Assembly (NCBI RefSeq): GCF_900313025.1
Contig: NZ_OMPQ01000009.1
Span: forward strand, 791,757 to 855,756
DNA from: Pseudophaeobacter sp. EL27
GTDB taxonomy: Bacteria > Pseudomonadota > Alphaproteobacteria > Rhodobacterales > Rhodobacteraceae
Direction: 5' to 3'
Length of the DNA: 64,000 nucleotides
A program made the position numbers and the translations under genes. The notes under the pieces were generated by a model, which did not search any database, was not told where the DNA came from, and worked only from the letters and a program-made list of their open reading frames with translations. Shown here piece by piece: positions 19,915 to 29,198 of this stretch. The first letter of the stretch is position 1; each line of letters opens with the position of its first letter.

Positions 19915-19972
19915 CTGAACCTGATCAATTCCTTGTGATTCCCCCGCTATACTTCACCTTACGAACCTTTCA

Positions 19973-19988
19973 TGTGATGAACTTCACA
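19973..19988. promoter_or_regulatory. inverted repeat, candidate MarR operator
   Basis: TGTGA (19973-19977) and TCACA (19984-19988) separated by six bases, 58 bases before the marR start and about 100 before the divergent FabH-like gene. MarR proteins usually bind 16-20 base dyads of this kind near their own promoter. Assignment is by position only. Confidence 0.35.
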
Positions 19989-20090
19989 GTTCAGTCGATG
20001 AATTCTCTCTGGCGTACCCGCCGTAAACCTTGACCTTTGGGCAACAAAAGCGTCACAAATACGGGGTTTCTTCCCCATAGGGTCTCTGAC

Positions 20091-21218
20091 ATGTACACAG
20101 CCGCAATCACCGGCACCGGGGTTTTTACCCCCACCCAAACCATCACCAATGCTGAGCTGGTCGTGGCCTATAACGCCTATGCCGACAAGATCAACGCCGA
20201 GAACGCCGAGGCCATTGCTGCAGGCAGTTTTGAAGCTTTGCCCCATTCCTCGGAAGAGTTCATCTTCAAGGCCTCCGGCATTGAGCAACGCTATGTGATG
20301 GATAAGGCCGGGGTTCTGAACCCGGACATCATGTATCCCCAGCTGCGCCAGCGCGACGATTCCGAGCCGGGCATCATGGCTGAAATGGCCCTGGATGCGG
20401 CCAAAAAGGCACTGGCCCAGGCCGGCAAGACAGCCAAAGACGTTGATCTGGTGATCTGTGCTGCCTCCAATATGGAACGCGCCTACCCCGCTGTCGCGAT
20501 CGAAATTCAGGACCTTCTAGGCATCAAGGGCTTTGCCTTTGACATGAATGTCGCCTGCTCTTCCGCCACCTTCGGCATTCAGGCCGCCGCTGATATGATC
20601 CGCTCGGGCAGCATCCGCTCGGCGCTGGTTGTGAATCCTGAAATCTGCTCCGGCCACCTGGAGTGGCGCGATCGCGACTGCCATTTCATCTTTGGCGATG
20701 TGGCCACAGCGACCCTCTTGGAACGTATTGAGGACGCCAAGGGCGATCATTTTGAGGTGATTTCCACCCGCTGTGCCACCGATTTTTCCAACAATATCCG
20801 CAACAACAACGGCTACCTTCGGCGCTCACGCCCAGATGGGGTCGAAGATCGTCGCGATATGCAATTCATGCAGAACGGCCGCAAGGTGTTCAAAGAAGTG
20901 CTGCCCATGGTCAGCCAGCATATTGCCAATCATATGGCCGACGAGGGGATCCAGAGCGACGATATGAAACGGCTCTGGTTGCACCAGGCCAACAAGTCGA
21001 TGAATGACTTTATCGGCAAAAAGGCCTTGGGGCGCACCCCGGCTGAAGGTGAACAGCCCAATATCCTGCAGGACTATGCCAATACCTCTTCGGCCGGCTC
21101 GATTATTGCCTTTTCAAAATATTCCGAAGACCTGAGCGACGGTGATCTGGGGCTCATCTGTTCTTTTGGTGCGGGCTATTCCGTAGGCTCGGTCATTTTG
21201 CGGCACCACAGGGCCTAA
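20091..21218 (+). CDS. beta-ketoacyl-ACP synthase III family protein
   Basis: A 375-residue thiolase-fold condensing enzyme of the FabH type. The catalytic triad is visible: Cys156 (DMNVACSSATFG), His298 (LWLHQANKSM) and Asn331 (YANTSSAG). It is longer than housekeeping FabH (about 320), with an N-terminal insertion AYNAYADKINAENAEA. This places it in a separate subfamily of 370-residue synthase III proteins with unknown acyl substrate. ATG 20091 is chosen because the protein starts MYTAAITGTGVF there. It is divergent from the marR operon and is probably not part of primary fatty acid initiation. Confidence 0.88.
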   Translation: MYTAAITGTGVFTPTQTITNAELVVAYNAYADKINAENAEAIAAGSFEALPHSSEEFIFKASGIEQRYVMDKAGVLNPDIMYPQLRQRDDSEPGIMAEMALDAAKKALAQAGKTAKDVDLVICAASNMERAYPAVAIEIQDLLGIKGFAFDMNVACSSATFGIQAAADMIRSGSIRSALVVNPEICSGHLEWRDRDCHFIFGDVATATLLERIEDAKGDHFEVISTRCATDFSNNIRNNNGYLRRSRPDGVEDRRDMQFMQNGRKVFKEVLPMVSQHIANHMADEGIQSDDMKRLWLHQANKSMNDFIGKKALGRTPAEGEQPNILQDYANTSSAGSIIAFSKYSEDLSDGDLGLICSFGAGYSVGSVILRHHRA

Positions 21219-21242
21219 GAACCGGCCCAAATGCAGCCATAT

Positions 21243-21272
21243 AAAACAAAACTGCGCGCCGGTGGCGCGCAG
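21243..21272 (-). terminator. rho-independent terminator of arsH operon
   Basis: On the minus strand CTGCGCGCC-ACC-GGCGCGCAG is followed by TTTTGTTTT, 8 bases past the arsH stop. It also sits 25-54 bases after the convergent FabH-like gene. Confidence 0.85.
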
Positions 21273-21280
21273 GATGGGCT

Positions 21281-22006
21281 TCAATCGGTGCTTTTCTTTG
21301 ACACCCGCTCATGCACCGCTTCTACGCCCTCTACGCGTTCGGAATAGCGGTCCACCAAATAGTCTTTGCGCCCGCGTGTGAGCCAGGTGAACTTTACCAG
21401 TTCCTCCATCACATCATAGACCCGGCGGAAAAACGGACCGTCCGGCAGCCGCTCGCCTTCTGCAAATTCAAGCCAGGCTTTGGGGATCGAACTTTGGTTG
21501 GGGATGGTGATCATCCGCATCCAACGCCCCAGAATGCGCATCTGATTGACCGCATTAAAGCTCTGCGAGCCGCCCGAGACCTGCATCACAGCCAGCGTTT
21601 TGCCCTGAGTAGTCCGAATGCCGCCCTTCAACGACAGCGGCAGCCAATCGATCTGCAGCTTCATGACGGCCGTCATCGCACCGTGGCGTTCCGGGCTGGA
21701 CCAGACCATGCCTTCGGACCAGACCACCAGATCGCGCAGCTCTTGGACCTTGGGGTGATCCGCAGCGGCACCATCATCAGGCAGTGGCAGCCCGGCGGGG
21801 TCAAAGATCCGTGTCTCGCAGCCCAAGGCCTGCAAGATACGTGCGCCTTCTTCGGCGACTTTGCGCGAATAGCTCACATCGCGCAGACTGCCATATAGCA
21901 ACAGAATCCGTGGGGCGTGACGCGGATCACCGGGTTGCACCAGGCTCTCCACATCAATGGCAGCAGCAGCCCCCGCAGAGACCTGCGGCAGATCGTTCAG
22001 ATCCAT
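21281..22006 (-). CDS. arsH: arsenical resistance protein ArsH
   Basis: A 241-residue NADPH-dependent FMN reductase of the flavodoxin-like fold. [18 protein letters not shown] (about 36-53) binds the FMN phosphate; [19 protein letters not shown] and [24 protein letters not shown] are characteristic of ArsH. Known ArsH proteins oxidise trivalent organoarsenicals or act as general quinone/azo reductases. No arsB, arsC or arsR gene is in the neighbourhood. It starts four bases after the stop of a CII-like gene, so the two share a transcript. Confidence 0.9.
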   Translation of the reverse strand: MDLNDLPQVSAGAAAAIDVESLVQPGDPRHAPRILLLYGSLRDVSYSRKVAEEGARILQALGCETRIFDPAGLPLPDDGAAADHPKVQELRDLVVWSEGMVWSSPERHGAMTAVMKLQIDWLPLSLKGGIRTTQGKTLAVMQVSGGSQSFNAVNQMRILGRWMRMITIPNQSSIPKAWLEFAEGERLPDGPFFRRVYDVMEELVKFTWLTRGRKDYLVDRYSERVEGVEAVHERVSKKSTD

Positions 22007-22010
22007 GGAT

Positions 22011-22490
22011 TCAGGCGCTTTCTTCTTCGAGATGCAGCTTCATATCGAGCAACACATGCTGCAGCATAACGGTTTCACGCAGCAGCCGTTTGGCCTCATT
22101 CACCGTGATAATCCCATCCTCAATGGCGGTTTGATACTCGCTCATCAAAAAGGCAAATCGCTGGCTCAGCGCGATAACATCGGCGTTCACCCCGCCGCTG
22201 CGTGCGGTGGTGCTGGTGCCATCGCTGTTGCTGGCGTTTTTGGTGTCATAGGACAGCGTAATATTCTTCAGATCAGCCAGTGCCGATGTCACATGCGGAT
22301 AGGAGGCTTCTTGCTCCAGCTTGGCGACCGCATCAACCGGCATGAACCGGTCGGTATGCTCTGAATTGTCGGAATAATATCGACCCAATGTCGCCTTGGA
22401 CTTGCCAGTGATCTGGCAGGCTGCCTCGATCCCGACATCCTTTACCAAGGCCTCAGTATGCTTTTTTAGATAGGTACCGATCTCTGCCAT
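22011..22490 (-). CDS. hypothetical protein with CII-like helix-turn-helix start
   Basis: A 159-residue acidic protein. Residues 15-45 ([20 protein letters not shown], then [18 protein letters not shown]) look like the helix-turn-helix of phage CII-type regulators, in which a short recognition helix follows a glycine turn. The middle is Ser/Thr/Asn-rich, and the C-terminal third is a long helix ([26 protein letters not shown]). Similar proteins occur outside prophages in Rhodobacteraceae. It is directly upstream of arsH. A regulatory role is inferred. Confidence 0.65.
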   Translation of the reverse strand: MAEIGTYLKKHTEALVKDVGIEAACQITGKSKATLGRYYSDNSEHTDRFMPVDAVAKLEQEASYPHVTSALADLKNITLSYDTKNASNSDGTSTTARSGGVNADVIALSQRFAFLMSEYQTAIEDGIITVNEAKRLLRETVMLQHVLLDMKLHLEEESA

Positions 22491-23038
22491 AAACTCTCAC
22501 CAGCCATGCCGTGCCAAAAGGGGAAGCTCGGGAATAATTTCCCATGCTGCCGTTGTAAAGTATTTGCTAATATTTCACCATCCCTAAGGTTTTCAGGGAT
22601 TTAGCGAGTGACGGAGGGTATATTCTGGCTCTCCTTGGTGTTTCAGAACCTGCTTAGTGAGTGGGCGAGGTTTTGACACGGGGTCCATTTTCCCGTGCTT
22701 TTAGAGTGGGCAAAGGTTTTAGCCTAAGTACCTCTCCTGATGTGCCGGCAATATTCTCCGGACAGCCCTAGCAACGTTAGTTCTTGGGAGTCAGGGGGGG
22801 TATTATCGTGCCGCCCCACAGTGTTGCGATTCAAAAACCGCAACCGAAGCACCCCTTAAGCCCCTAAAATCACACTGATTTTCAACCTACCCCCTGATTG
22901 GTTCAGTTGCTGTTCCAAACATTGCTTCAGCCTACCAAAGCCTGCCCTTTCTACGCCTGCCTGCTGGCAGCAGCACTCTTTAGGTGACCTCCTTCCAGCC
23001 TCTTGCTCCCCCAGGCAGAGACAGGATAAAGGGAGGCC
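22491..23038. other. 548-base intergenic region without a recognised gene
   Basis: This gap, between the CII-like gene and tdk, is lower in GC than its flanks. It holds small hairpins (TCCCT...AGGGA near 22580-22600; TTGCG...CGCAA near 22824-22843) and a 39-codon ATG frame near 22740 that does not look like protein. An untranslated leader or small RNA is possible, but nothing is recognised. The tdk ribosome binding site (AGGGAGG) is at its right edge. Confidence 0.4.
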
Positions 23039-23623
23039 ATGGCAAAGCTCTATTTCAACTACTCGACCATGAACGCCGGCAAGTCGGCTGTTCTTTTGCA
23101 GGCCTCGCACAACTACCGCGAAAACAACATGGATACCTATCTGCTGACCGCGCAGATCGACACCCGCGTCGGAGAGGGGAGAATCGCTTCGCGCATTGGC
23201 ATCAGCGAGGCCGCCGATACCTTTGCTCCCGGCGAAGATCTCTTTGCCAAGATCCAGGCCCGGCTCGCCCAAGGAGAGGTCGCCAGCATCTTTGTCGATG
23301 AAGCCCAGTTTCTGACCGCAGACCAGGTCTGGCAGCTGGCCACAGTGGTGGATGACCTCAAGGTCCCGGTGCTGTGCTATGGGCTGCGGGTGGATTTCCA
23401 GGGGCAGCTGTTTCCGGGCTCTGCGGCGCTACTGGCGCTGGCAGATGAAATGCGTGAGGTGCGCACGATTTGCCATTGCGGCAAGAAGGCCACCATGGTG
23501 ATCCGTCAGGACGCAGAGGGCCGCACCATCATCAAGGGCGATCAGGTGCAGATTGGTGGCAATGAGAGTTATGTCTCTCTGTGCCGCCGCCACTGGCGCG
23601 AGGCCATGGCAAGGGGCAGTTGA
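23039..23623 (+). CDS. tdk: thymidine kinase
   Basis: A 194-residue type II thymidine kinase that salvages thymidine to dTMP. The P-loop is STMNAGKS (9-16). The Walker B-like DEAQF segment, the lasso with CHCGKKATMVIRQ, and the final SLCRRHW supply the catalytic residues and the four zinc ligands (two Cys in CHC, Cys and His near the C-terminus). Length is typical. A strong AGGGAGG site precedes the ATG. It is a single gene followed by an extragenic palindromic repeat. Confidence 0.95.
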   Translation: MAKLYFNYSTMNAGKSAVLLQASHNYRENNMDTYLLTAQIDTRVGEGRIASRIGISEAADTFAPGEDLFAKIQARLAQGEVASIFVDEAQFLTADQVWQLATVVDDLKVPVLCYGLRVDFQGQLFPGSAALLALADEMREVRTICHCGKKATMVIRQDAEGRTIIKGDQVQIGGNESYVSLCRRHWREAMARGS

Positions 23624-23662
23624 TCTGCCTCTCCTGAGAGGGGTTCAGCCCGCTTGAGGCGG

Positions 23663-23738
23663 CCGGTTTGGGGGCTCTGCCCCCTCGCGCCGCGGGCGCT
23701 CTCCCCCGGAATATTTGTGGAAACGTGAAAACAGGGCA
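23663..23738 (+). repeat. extragenic palindromic repeat, type A copy 2
   Basis: GGGGGC-TCT-GCCCCC hairpin, then a CGCG-rich palindrome, then CCCCCGGAATATTTGTGG and an A-rich GTGAAAA. It is the same order as the copy at 7020-7085. It lies 40 bases past the tdk stop in tdk orientation, in a convergent gap. Confidence 0.75.
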
Positions 23739-23799
23739 AAGCCCACAAGGCCGCGCTGTTTGTCACAAAGCCCAAGTCTTGGCACCGCCTCGCGTCGTT

Positions 23800-24750
23800 T
23801 CAGACCTGGTTTGGCAGCGGCTGCCCGGCAACAAAGGCCGCGATATTGTCCAGGGCCATATGTCCCATGGCGCTGCGCACCTCTTCGGTTGCGGTGCCCA
23901 GATGCGGCAGCAGTGTCACATTGGACAGCTCTCGCAGGGCCTGCGGCACCTCTGGCTCAAACTCATAGACATCCAGGCCCGCTCCGGCGATACGCTGGGC
24001 TTGCAAGGCGGTGATCAAAGCCTGCTGCTGTACCACTTCGCCCCGCGCGATATTGATCAAATGAGCATGTGGCTGCATTGCGGCCAAAACATCTGCATTC
24101 ACCAGATGCCGCGTCTCTGTGCTGCCCGGAACCGCCACGACCAGGAAATCCACCTCGGCAGCCAAGTGTTGCAGATCAGGCAGACGAGTGGCGTCGAACC
24201 CGGGAGATTTGTCGCTGCGCGCAGTGTAGAACACCTGCATGCCAAAACCAAAATGGCAGCGCCGGGCAATGGCCGCACCGATGCGGCCCATGCCAATAAC
24301 CCCCAGTTTCTTGCCGGTCACATGCTGACCCAGCATCTGGGTTGGGTGCCAACCCGGCCAATCCCCGCTGCGCACCAGGCGTTCGCCTTCGCCTGCGCGG
24401 CGCGCGGACATCAAAATAAGTGTCAGGGCAATATCCGCCGTCGCATCTGTGACCGCCCCCGGGGTATTGCTGACAGCCACCCCAGCGGCGGTTGCTGCGC
24501 CGACGTCAATATGATTGAACCCAACGCCAAAGTTGGCCAGGAGCTTGCAGCGCGGCTCTGCCACTTCGGCAAAAATTCCGGCGTCAAAACCATCCCCCAG
24601 CGTTGGCATCACCAAATCGAACCCCTGCAGCGCAGAAAGCATTTCCTGCCGGCTGAGCACGGAAGGCTGAGAGCGGATAACCACATCAAACTCGGCGCGT
24701 GCCCGGGCCTCAACCACTGCGGTCATGGGACGGGTGATCAGAAGTTTCAT
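23800..24750 (-). CDS. 2-hydroxyacid dehydrogenase (glyoxylate/hydroxypyruvate reductase type)
   Basis: A 316-residue NAD(P)-dependent D-2-hydroxyacid dehydrogenase. The Rossmann motif is GMGRIG (153-158). The catalytic Arg236 (INIARGEVV), a Glu in the DVYEFEPE segment near 263-265, and His283 (LPHLGTA) form the expected triad. An Arg (TARSD) after the second strand suggests NADPH preference. The likely substrates are glyoxylate or hydroxypyruvate. The ATG at 24750 is preceded by GAGGAGGG; an in-frame ATG at 24831 would overlap csaA. It is the last gene of the proC-csaA operon. Confidence 0.9.
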   Translation of the reverse strand: MKLLITRPMTAVVEARARAEFDVVIRSQPSVLSRQEMLSALQGFDLVMPTLGDGFDAGIFAEVAEPRCKLLANFGVGFNHIDVGAATAAGVAVSNTPGAVTDATADIALTLILMSARRAGEGERLVRSGDWPGWHPTQMLGQHVTGKKLGVIGMGRIGAAIARRCHFGFGMQVFYTARSDKSPGFDATRLPDLQHLAAEVDFLVVAVPGSTETRHLVNADVLAAMQPHAHLINIARGEVVQQQALITALQAQRIAGAGLDVYEFEPEVPQALRELSNVTLLPHLGTATEEVRSAMGHMALDNIAAFVAGQPLPNQV

Positions 24751-24763
24751 TGCCAATCCCTCC

Positions 24764-25102
24764 TCAGTGCAATCGACCACCAAGAGGCACTGGCCCGTCG
24801 GGACCAATAAGGCGGATTTCACCTGCCTCATCCGGCAGGCCCAGCACCAGAACCTCGGACATGAATTTACCGATCTGGCGCGGCGGAAAATTCACCACTG
24901 CCATGACCTGTTTGCCAACCAACATCTCGGGCGAGTAATGCGCCGTCACCTGGGCGGAGGTCTTTTTCTCGCCAATCTCAGAGCCAAAATCGATCCAGAT
25001 CTTGATCGCCGGCCTGCGCGCTTCCGGGTAGGCTTCGGCCCGAATGACCTCGCCGACGCGAATATCCACCTTCATGAAGTCGTCAAATGTGATCTCACCC
25101 AC
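24764..25102 (-). CDS. csaA: tRNA-binding protein, CsaA type
   Basis: A 112-residue OB-fold protein equal in length to CsaA. It contains FMKVDIRVGEVIRAEAYPEAR and, after the central strand, VVNFPPRQIGKFMSEVLVLG, both hallmarks of the CsaA/EMAP-II tRNA-binding domain. CsaA has been described as a secretion-related chaperone and binds tRNA. The start overlaps the proC stop by eight bases, so translation is coupled. Confidence 0.92.
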   Translation of the reverse strand: MGEITFDDFMKVDIRVGEVIRAEAYPEARRPAIKIWIDFGSEIGEKKTSAQVTAHYSPEMLVGKQVMAVVNFPPRQIGKFMSEVLVLGLPDEAGEIRLIGPDGPVPLGGRLH

Positions 25103-25907
25103 GCGAAAGCTCCTTGGATCGATTGGTTGCCGCAGCCACGGCGCGGTTCAGCAGATCGGGAAAACCTGTGTCCTCCTGCATCAAGACCTCAAGCGCCGCC
25201 TGTGTGGTGCCATTGGGGCTGGTCACATTGACGCGCAATTGACTGGGGTTTTCTTCGGCCACATTTGCCAATGCCCCGGCGCCGGCAACCGTCGCCTTGG
25301 CCAGTTTCATCGCCAGATCCTCCGGCAGCCCCTGGGCCTCACCGGCGGCTGCCAGGGTTTCGATCAGGTGAAACACATAGGCCGGGCCAGAACCACTGAC
25401 CCCGGTGACCGCGTCAATTTGCGCCTCATTCTCCAAACGCACCGTCTGGCCGATGGCCTTCAACAGCTCTTCCGCCATATCGAGATCAGCACCAGATGCA
25501 TGGGCATTGCCAATCATCGCTGTGATCCCTTGGCCAATCGCGGCTGGCGTGTTGGGCATGGCCCGCACAATGGGGGTTTGAGCCCCAAGGATCGCTTCAA
25601 AACTGGCAATCGAGGTTCCCGCCGCAACCGAGACAAACAACGTCTCGCCATTGCCCAGCGCCTGGAGTTTCGGCAGGGCCGCTCCCATCATCTGTGGTTT
25701 GACCGCAATCAGTACCAAGGCAGGCGCGGCTGGCAGATCGACATTGATATGCACACCAGTGGCCCGCAGCCACTCTGATGGATGGGGATCCAACACCCAG
25801 ACCGAAGAGGCAGGCAGCCCCCCCTCCAACCAGCCTGCCAGCATGGCGGATCCCATCTTTCCACAGCCCAACAGCACCAGCCCGCGTGTCTCAATACCGG
25901 TTGTCAT
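25095..25907 (-). CDS. proC: pyrroline-5-carboxylate reductase
   Basis: A 270-residue enzyme that reduces pyrroline-5-carboxylate to proline with NAD(P)H. The N-terminal Rossmann motif is LLGCGKMGSAM (about 12-22); the substrate-binding C-terminal domain has VRAMPNTPAAIGQG, AVTGVSGSGPAYVF and VTSPNGTTQAAL. Length and motifs are standard. It lies 46 bases after the YbjN gene and overlaps csaA. Confidence 0.96.
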   Translation of the reverse strand: MTTGIETRGLVLLGCGKMGSAMLAGWLEGGLPASSVWVLDPHPSEWLRATGVHINVDLPAAPALVLIAVKPQMMGAALPKLQALGNGETLFVSVAAGTSIASFEAILGAQTPIVRAMPNTPAAIGQGITAMIGNAHASGADLDMAEELLKAIGQTVRLENEAQIDAVTGVSGSGPAYVFHLIETLAAAGEAQGLPEDLAMKLAKATVAGAGALANVAEENPSQLRVNVTSPNGTTQAALEVLMQEDTGFPDLLNRAVAAATNRSKELSRG

Positions 25908-25953
25908 CGTCCGATCGCCTCATATCAGGTAATTACTATTTCTTTGCAAAGAC

Positions 25954-26454
25954 TTACGCTCGGCCATAGGCCTCTGCAATGGCGACCTGGATCGCCTCGT
26001 TCGGGGATTTGCCCGCCCAGGTGGTGAGCTGGATCGCCGGGTAATAGCGCTCACAGTTAGAAACCGCGGCATGGATCATGGCGTCAATCTGTTCCGGGCT
26101 GGCGAACTGCCCTCCCGCCAGAACCAAACCATAGCGATAGAGCATCACCTTGTGATCGGCCCAATAAGTAAAGCCCCCCGCCCAGCATTGGTCATTCATC
26201 AGATTGATCAACTCATAGAGCTGAGGGATCTTGGGCTCTGGTGGCTCCATCTCATAGCTGCAGACCAAGCGCAGCGTCTCTTCATAGGCCGACCAGGCCA
26301 GGGTCAACGAATAGGTCCGCCACTGGCCTTCGACAGCCATGGCAATCTGATCGTCGCCGATGCGGTCAAAATCCCAGTCATGATGGGCCGCCAGGGTTTC
26401 GACAATATCGATAGGGTGAATATCGTCATCCAGATGAAATTCGGAAAGGGCCAT
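25954..26454 (-). CDS. YbjN domain-containing protein
   Basis: A 166-residue acidic soluble protein of the YbjN family, which has a fold like type III secretion chaperones. The motif set is HHDWDFDRIGDDQIAMAVEGQW, WSAYEETLRLVCSYEME, and LINLMNDQCWAGGFTYW. The function is not known; E. coli YbjN affects motility and stress responses. It is the first gene of a YbjN-proC-csaA-dehydrogenase operon. Confidence 0.85.
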   Translation of the reverse strand: MALSEFHLDDDIHPIDIVETLAAHHDWDFDRIGDDQIAMAVEGQWRTYSLTLAWSAYEETLRLVCSYEMEPPEPKIPQLYELINLMNDQCWAGGFTYWADHKVMLYRYGLVLAGGQFASPEQIDAMIHAAVSNCERYYPAIQLTTWAGKSPNEAIQVAIAEAYGRA

Positions 26455-26748
26455 GTCTCACCTCTCAGGTCTCTAGCCATCAGGACCGGTACAGCCCCCT
26501 ATAGCTAGGTTTCTGGTCAATGAACCGGGGAGCATCCCCGCCTCCATACTAGATATGGTGGCAAGGGGGGTAGACTCTGGCAACCCTTTATTTGGGGATA
26601 TCTTCAATAAGTTGTGGATGAATAGCCATTCACCGCAAGATATCGGCATATTTCCGCGACATCTTGTCTATTTGGAAAAGCGCGCTGATCAAGCACCTGT
26701 ACGCTGTCGCGACCACGAATGAAAAAGCGACCCGCAGCAACTGAGGGC

Positions 26749-26792
26749 TCTGCATCATCTTTCTACAAATATTCCCGCCGGAGGCTTCCTCA
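26749..26792 (-). repeat. extragenic repeat, type B copy 1 (in a 437-base gene-free gap)
   Basis: On the minus strand GCCTCCGGCGGGAATATT is followed by TGTAGAAAGATGATG. The core (CCGG, GGGA, ATATTT, GAAAGATGA) matches the tail of the type A repeats and the copy at 46624. It lies 100 bases past the ubiK stop in ubiK orientation. The rest of the 26455-26891 gap holds the start region of the YbjN gene and nothing else I recognise. Confidence 0.65.
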
Positions 26793-26891
26793 TTCTCTGC
26801 ACCCGCTAGCCGATGTACAGTCACCACGCGCCCCCAAAGGGGCCGCGCAGCAGATCACCAACGCGATGAGGTTGGGAACACTGCAGGTCCT

Positions 26892-27137
26892 TCAGTCCTT
26901 GGCGTCAAGCGCATCCAGACGAGCCTTCAGCGCCTCATTTTCTTCCCGCGCCTTTTGCGCCATGGCGCGCACCGCATCAAATTCTTCGCGGGTGACAAAA
27001 TCGCGGTCCGCCAACCAGCGGTCCATCAGGCCCTTCATTGCGGTATCCGCCTCATCCTTTGCGCCCTGGGCCACGCCCATCGCATTGGTCATCAGCTGCG
27101 AAATGTCGTCCATGATCTTGTTTCGGCTCTGCATCAT
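26892..27137 (-). CDS. ubiK: accessory factor UbiK family protein (BMFP domain)
   Basis: An 81-residue small helical protein. It begins MMQSRNKIMDDISQLMTNAMG, typical of the YqiC/BMFP family, and ends in a coiled coil (VRAMAQKAREENEALKARLDALDA). UbiK assists the ubiquinone-synthesis complex, and the coiled coil drives trimer formation. The ATG at 27137, with GGAGAAG just upstream, is chosen over an in-frame ATG at 27221 whose 28 extra residues are atypical. It is divergent from lgt. Confidence 0.87.
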   Translation of the reverse strand: MMQSRNKIMDDISQLMTNAMGVAQGAKDEADTAMKGLMDRWLADRDFVTREEFDAVRAMAQKAREENEALKARLDALDAKD

Positions 27138-27231
27138 CTTCTCCGTATCACTCTTACCCCCTATATGGGGCCGCAAAGGGTCGCGGGCAAGCCGTTGACT
27201 TCCATTCGAGAGCAAAGGCATTCAGGACCAC

Positions 27232-28131
27232 ATGCGAGCCATGATCCCCTTCCCCGATATTTCGCCCGAGATTTTCTCGATTTCCCTGTTTGGCATGGAG
27301 TTTGCCCTGCGATGGTACGCTCTGGCCTATATTATCGGCATTGTCATCGCCTGGCGACTGGCTGTTGCCGCGTTGAAATCACCGGCGCTCTGGCCGGGCC
27401 AAAAGGCGCCGATGCACCCCGAACAGGTGGAAGATCTGCTCACCTGGATCATTTTGGGGGTGATTCTCGGTGGGCGGCTCGGCTTTGTGCTGTTCTACCA
27501 GCCCGGCTATTACCTGTCGCATCCCAGCGAGATCCTGCGGATCTGGCAGGGCGGCATGGCCTTTCACGGTGGATTGATCGGGGTGATCGTCGCCTCCTGG
27601 GCCTATGCCAGCCGCCACGGCATTTCCAAACTGCAGATGGCTGATCTGGTGGCCTATACGGTGCCCGCAGGGCTGATGCTGGGGCGCCTGGCCAATTACA
27701 TCAACGCCGAGCTTTGGGGGCGCCCAACCGACCTGCCCTGGGGCGTAGCCTTTCCGGGGGCTGCGGCGCAGGACTGCGGACAGGCCCTGGGAGAGATCTG
27801 CGCCCGCCACCCCTCGCAGCTCTATGAGGCTGCCATGGAAGGTCTGATTCTAGGGCTTTTGCTGATCTGGCTGACCTGGCGCCGCCAAAGCTTCCAACGG
27901 CCGGGCCTAAACCTTGGGATTTTTCTGGGGGGATATGGGTTGGCACGGTTCACGGTCGAATTCTTCCGCCAACCCGACTCGCAATTTGTCACGCCGGGCA
28001 ACCCGCTGGGCCTTGCCTGGGAGATTGCGGGATATGGGCTCACCATGGGGCAGATCCTGTCCCTGCCGATGATCGCGCTGGGGCTCTATTTTGCCCTGCG
28101 CCTCAAACCCCAACTGGATCCGGTGCCATGA
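27232..28131 (+). CDS. lgt: prolipoprotein diacylglyceryl transferase
   Basis: A 299-residue inner-membrane enzyme that attaches diacylglycerol to the lipobox Cys of prolipoproteins. Seven hydrophobic segments are apparent. The signature [16 protein letters not shown] and the essential-His segment [11 protein letters not shown] are present. Lipoproteins that it would process are encoded in the window (49.1 kb, 53.5 kb). It overlaps the next gene by four bases (ATGA). Confidence 0.96.
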   Translation: MRAMIPFPDISPEIFSISLFGMEFALRWYALAYIIGIVIAWRLAVAALKSPALWPGQKAPMHPEQVEDLLTWIILGVILGGRLGFVLFYQPGYYLSHPSEILRIWQGGMAFHGGLIGVIVASWAYASRHGISKLQMADLVAYTVPAGLMLGRLANYINAELWGRPTDLPWGVAFPGAAAQDCGQALGEICARHPSQLYEAAMEGLILGLLLIWLTWRRQSFQRPGLNLGIFLGGYGLARFTVEFFRQPDSQFVTPGNPLGLAWEIAGYGLTMGQILSLPMIALGLYFALRLKPQLDPVP

Positions 28132-29198
28132 CCACATTGCAGGACCAGTTGATCGCCCGGATCACCGCTGAAGGCCCGATCAGCCTGGCGGATTACATGG
28201 CCGAATGCCTGCTGCATCCCGAATACGGCTATTACACCACGGCCACTCCCTTTGGTGCCCAGGGGGATTTCACCACTGCGCCGGAAATCAGCCAGATGTT
28301 TGGCGAACTTATAGGCCTGTCACTGGCCCAGTGCTGGCTGGATCAGGGCGCCCCTGCCCCCTTCACCCTTGCGGAGCTTGGTCCGGGACGCGGCACCCTG
28401 ATGGCCGACCTGTTGCGCGCCACCCGCGGCGTTCCTGGCTTTCACGCCGCCCTGCAACTGCATCTGGTCGAGGCCTCTGCCAATCTGCAAAAACAACAGG
28501 CCGAGGCCCTGGCAGGCTATGATGTCACCTGGGTCGATAGCGTCGATGAGCTGCCCCGGCAGCCCCTGTTTCTGGTCGCAAACGAATTCTTTGACGCCCT
28601 GCCCATTCGCCAGTTTGTCAGAGACGGCGAAGGCTGGAGAGAAAAACGCCTGGGGCTGGCCGAGGGCGCGCTCTGTTTCGGTCTCGGCCCCGAGGCACCG
28701 CAGCCCGCGCTGGAACATCGGCTGCTGGACACCAAAGACGATGACCTGGTCGAGCTGAGCCCGGCGGCGGCCCCAATCAGTGCCAGCCTGGCCCAGTGCA
28801 TAGCGCGCCATGGTGGGGCAGCACTGATCATCGACTACGGCGATTGGCGCTCTTTGGGCGACACCCTGCAGGCGCTCAAATCACACGAACCCGTAGATCC
28901 ACTGACATCTCCCGGCAGTGCTGACCTGACAGCCCATGTGGATTTTGAAGTGCTCTGCTCGGTGGCAAAGGGCGCGGGCTGCGCCCATAGCAAGGTGACC
29001 CCCCAGGGCGTGTTTCTGGAACGGCTTGGCATTACCGATCGCGCCCGCACGCTGGCCGCCGGATTGGACGGCGAAGCCTTGGAAAATCTGATCGCCGCAC
29101 ATCGGCGGTTGACGCATCCAGAGGAAATGGGAAACCTGTTCAAAGTACTGGGTCTCACCCCGAGCACCATCGCCCCACCACCAGGATTGAATGAATGA
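28128..29198 (+). CDS. class I SAM-dependent methyltransferase, MidA/NDUFAF7 family
   Basis: A 356-residue protein of the DUF185 family. [21 protein letters not shown] (about 23-43) and [15 protein letters not shown] are its signature. The SAM site is [16 protein letters not shown] (about 82-97), with [14 protein letters not shown] as motif IV. The mitochondrial relative NDUFAF7 methylates an Arg in complex I; a similar role here is inferred. It is the middle gene of lgt-midA-pgeF, with four-base overlaps on both sides. Confidence 0.92.
   Translation: MTTLQDQLIARITAEGPISLADYMAECLLHPEYGYYTTATPFGAQGDFTTAPEISQMFGELIGLSLAQCWLDQGAPAPFTLAELGPGRGTLMADLLRATRGVPGFHAALQLHLVEASANLQKQQAEALAGYDVTWVDSVDELPRQPLFLVANEFFDALPIRQFVRDGEGWREKRLGLAEGALCFGLGPEAPQPALEHRLLDTKDDDLVELSPAAAPISASLAQCIARHGGAALIIDYGDWRSLGDTLQALKSHEPVDPLTSPGSADLTAHVDFEVLCSVAKGAGCAHSKVTPQGVFLERLGITDRARTLAAGLDGEALENLIAAHRRLTHPEEMGNLFKVLGLTPSTIAPPPGLNE

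Noticed and set aside
22011..22490. Prophage remnant, because of the CII-like helix-turn-helix
   Set aside because: No integrase, att repeat or structural phage gene nearby.
22740..22859. A 39-codon frame in the gap before tdk
   Set aside because: No ribosome binding site and a Ser/Arg-rich random-looking product.
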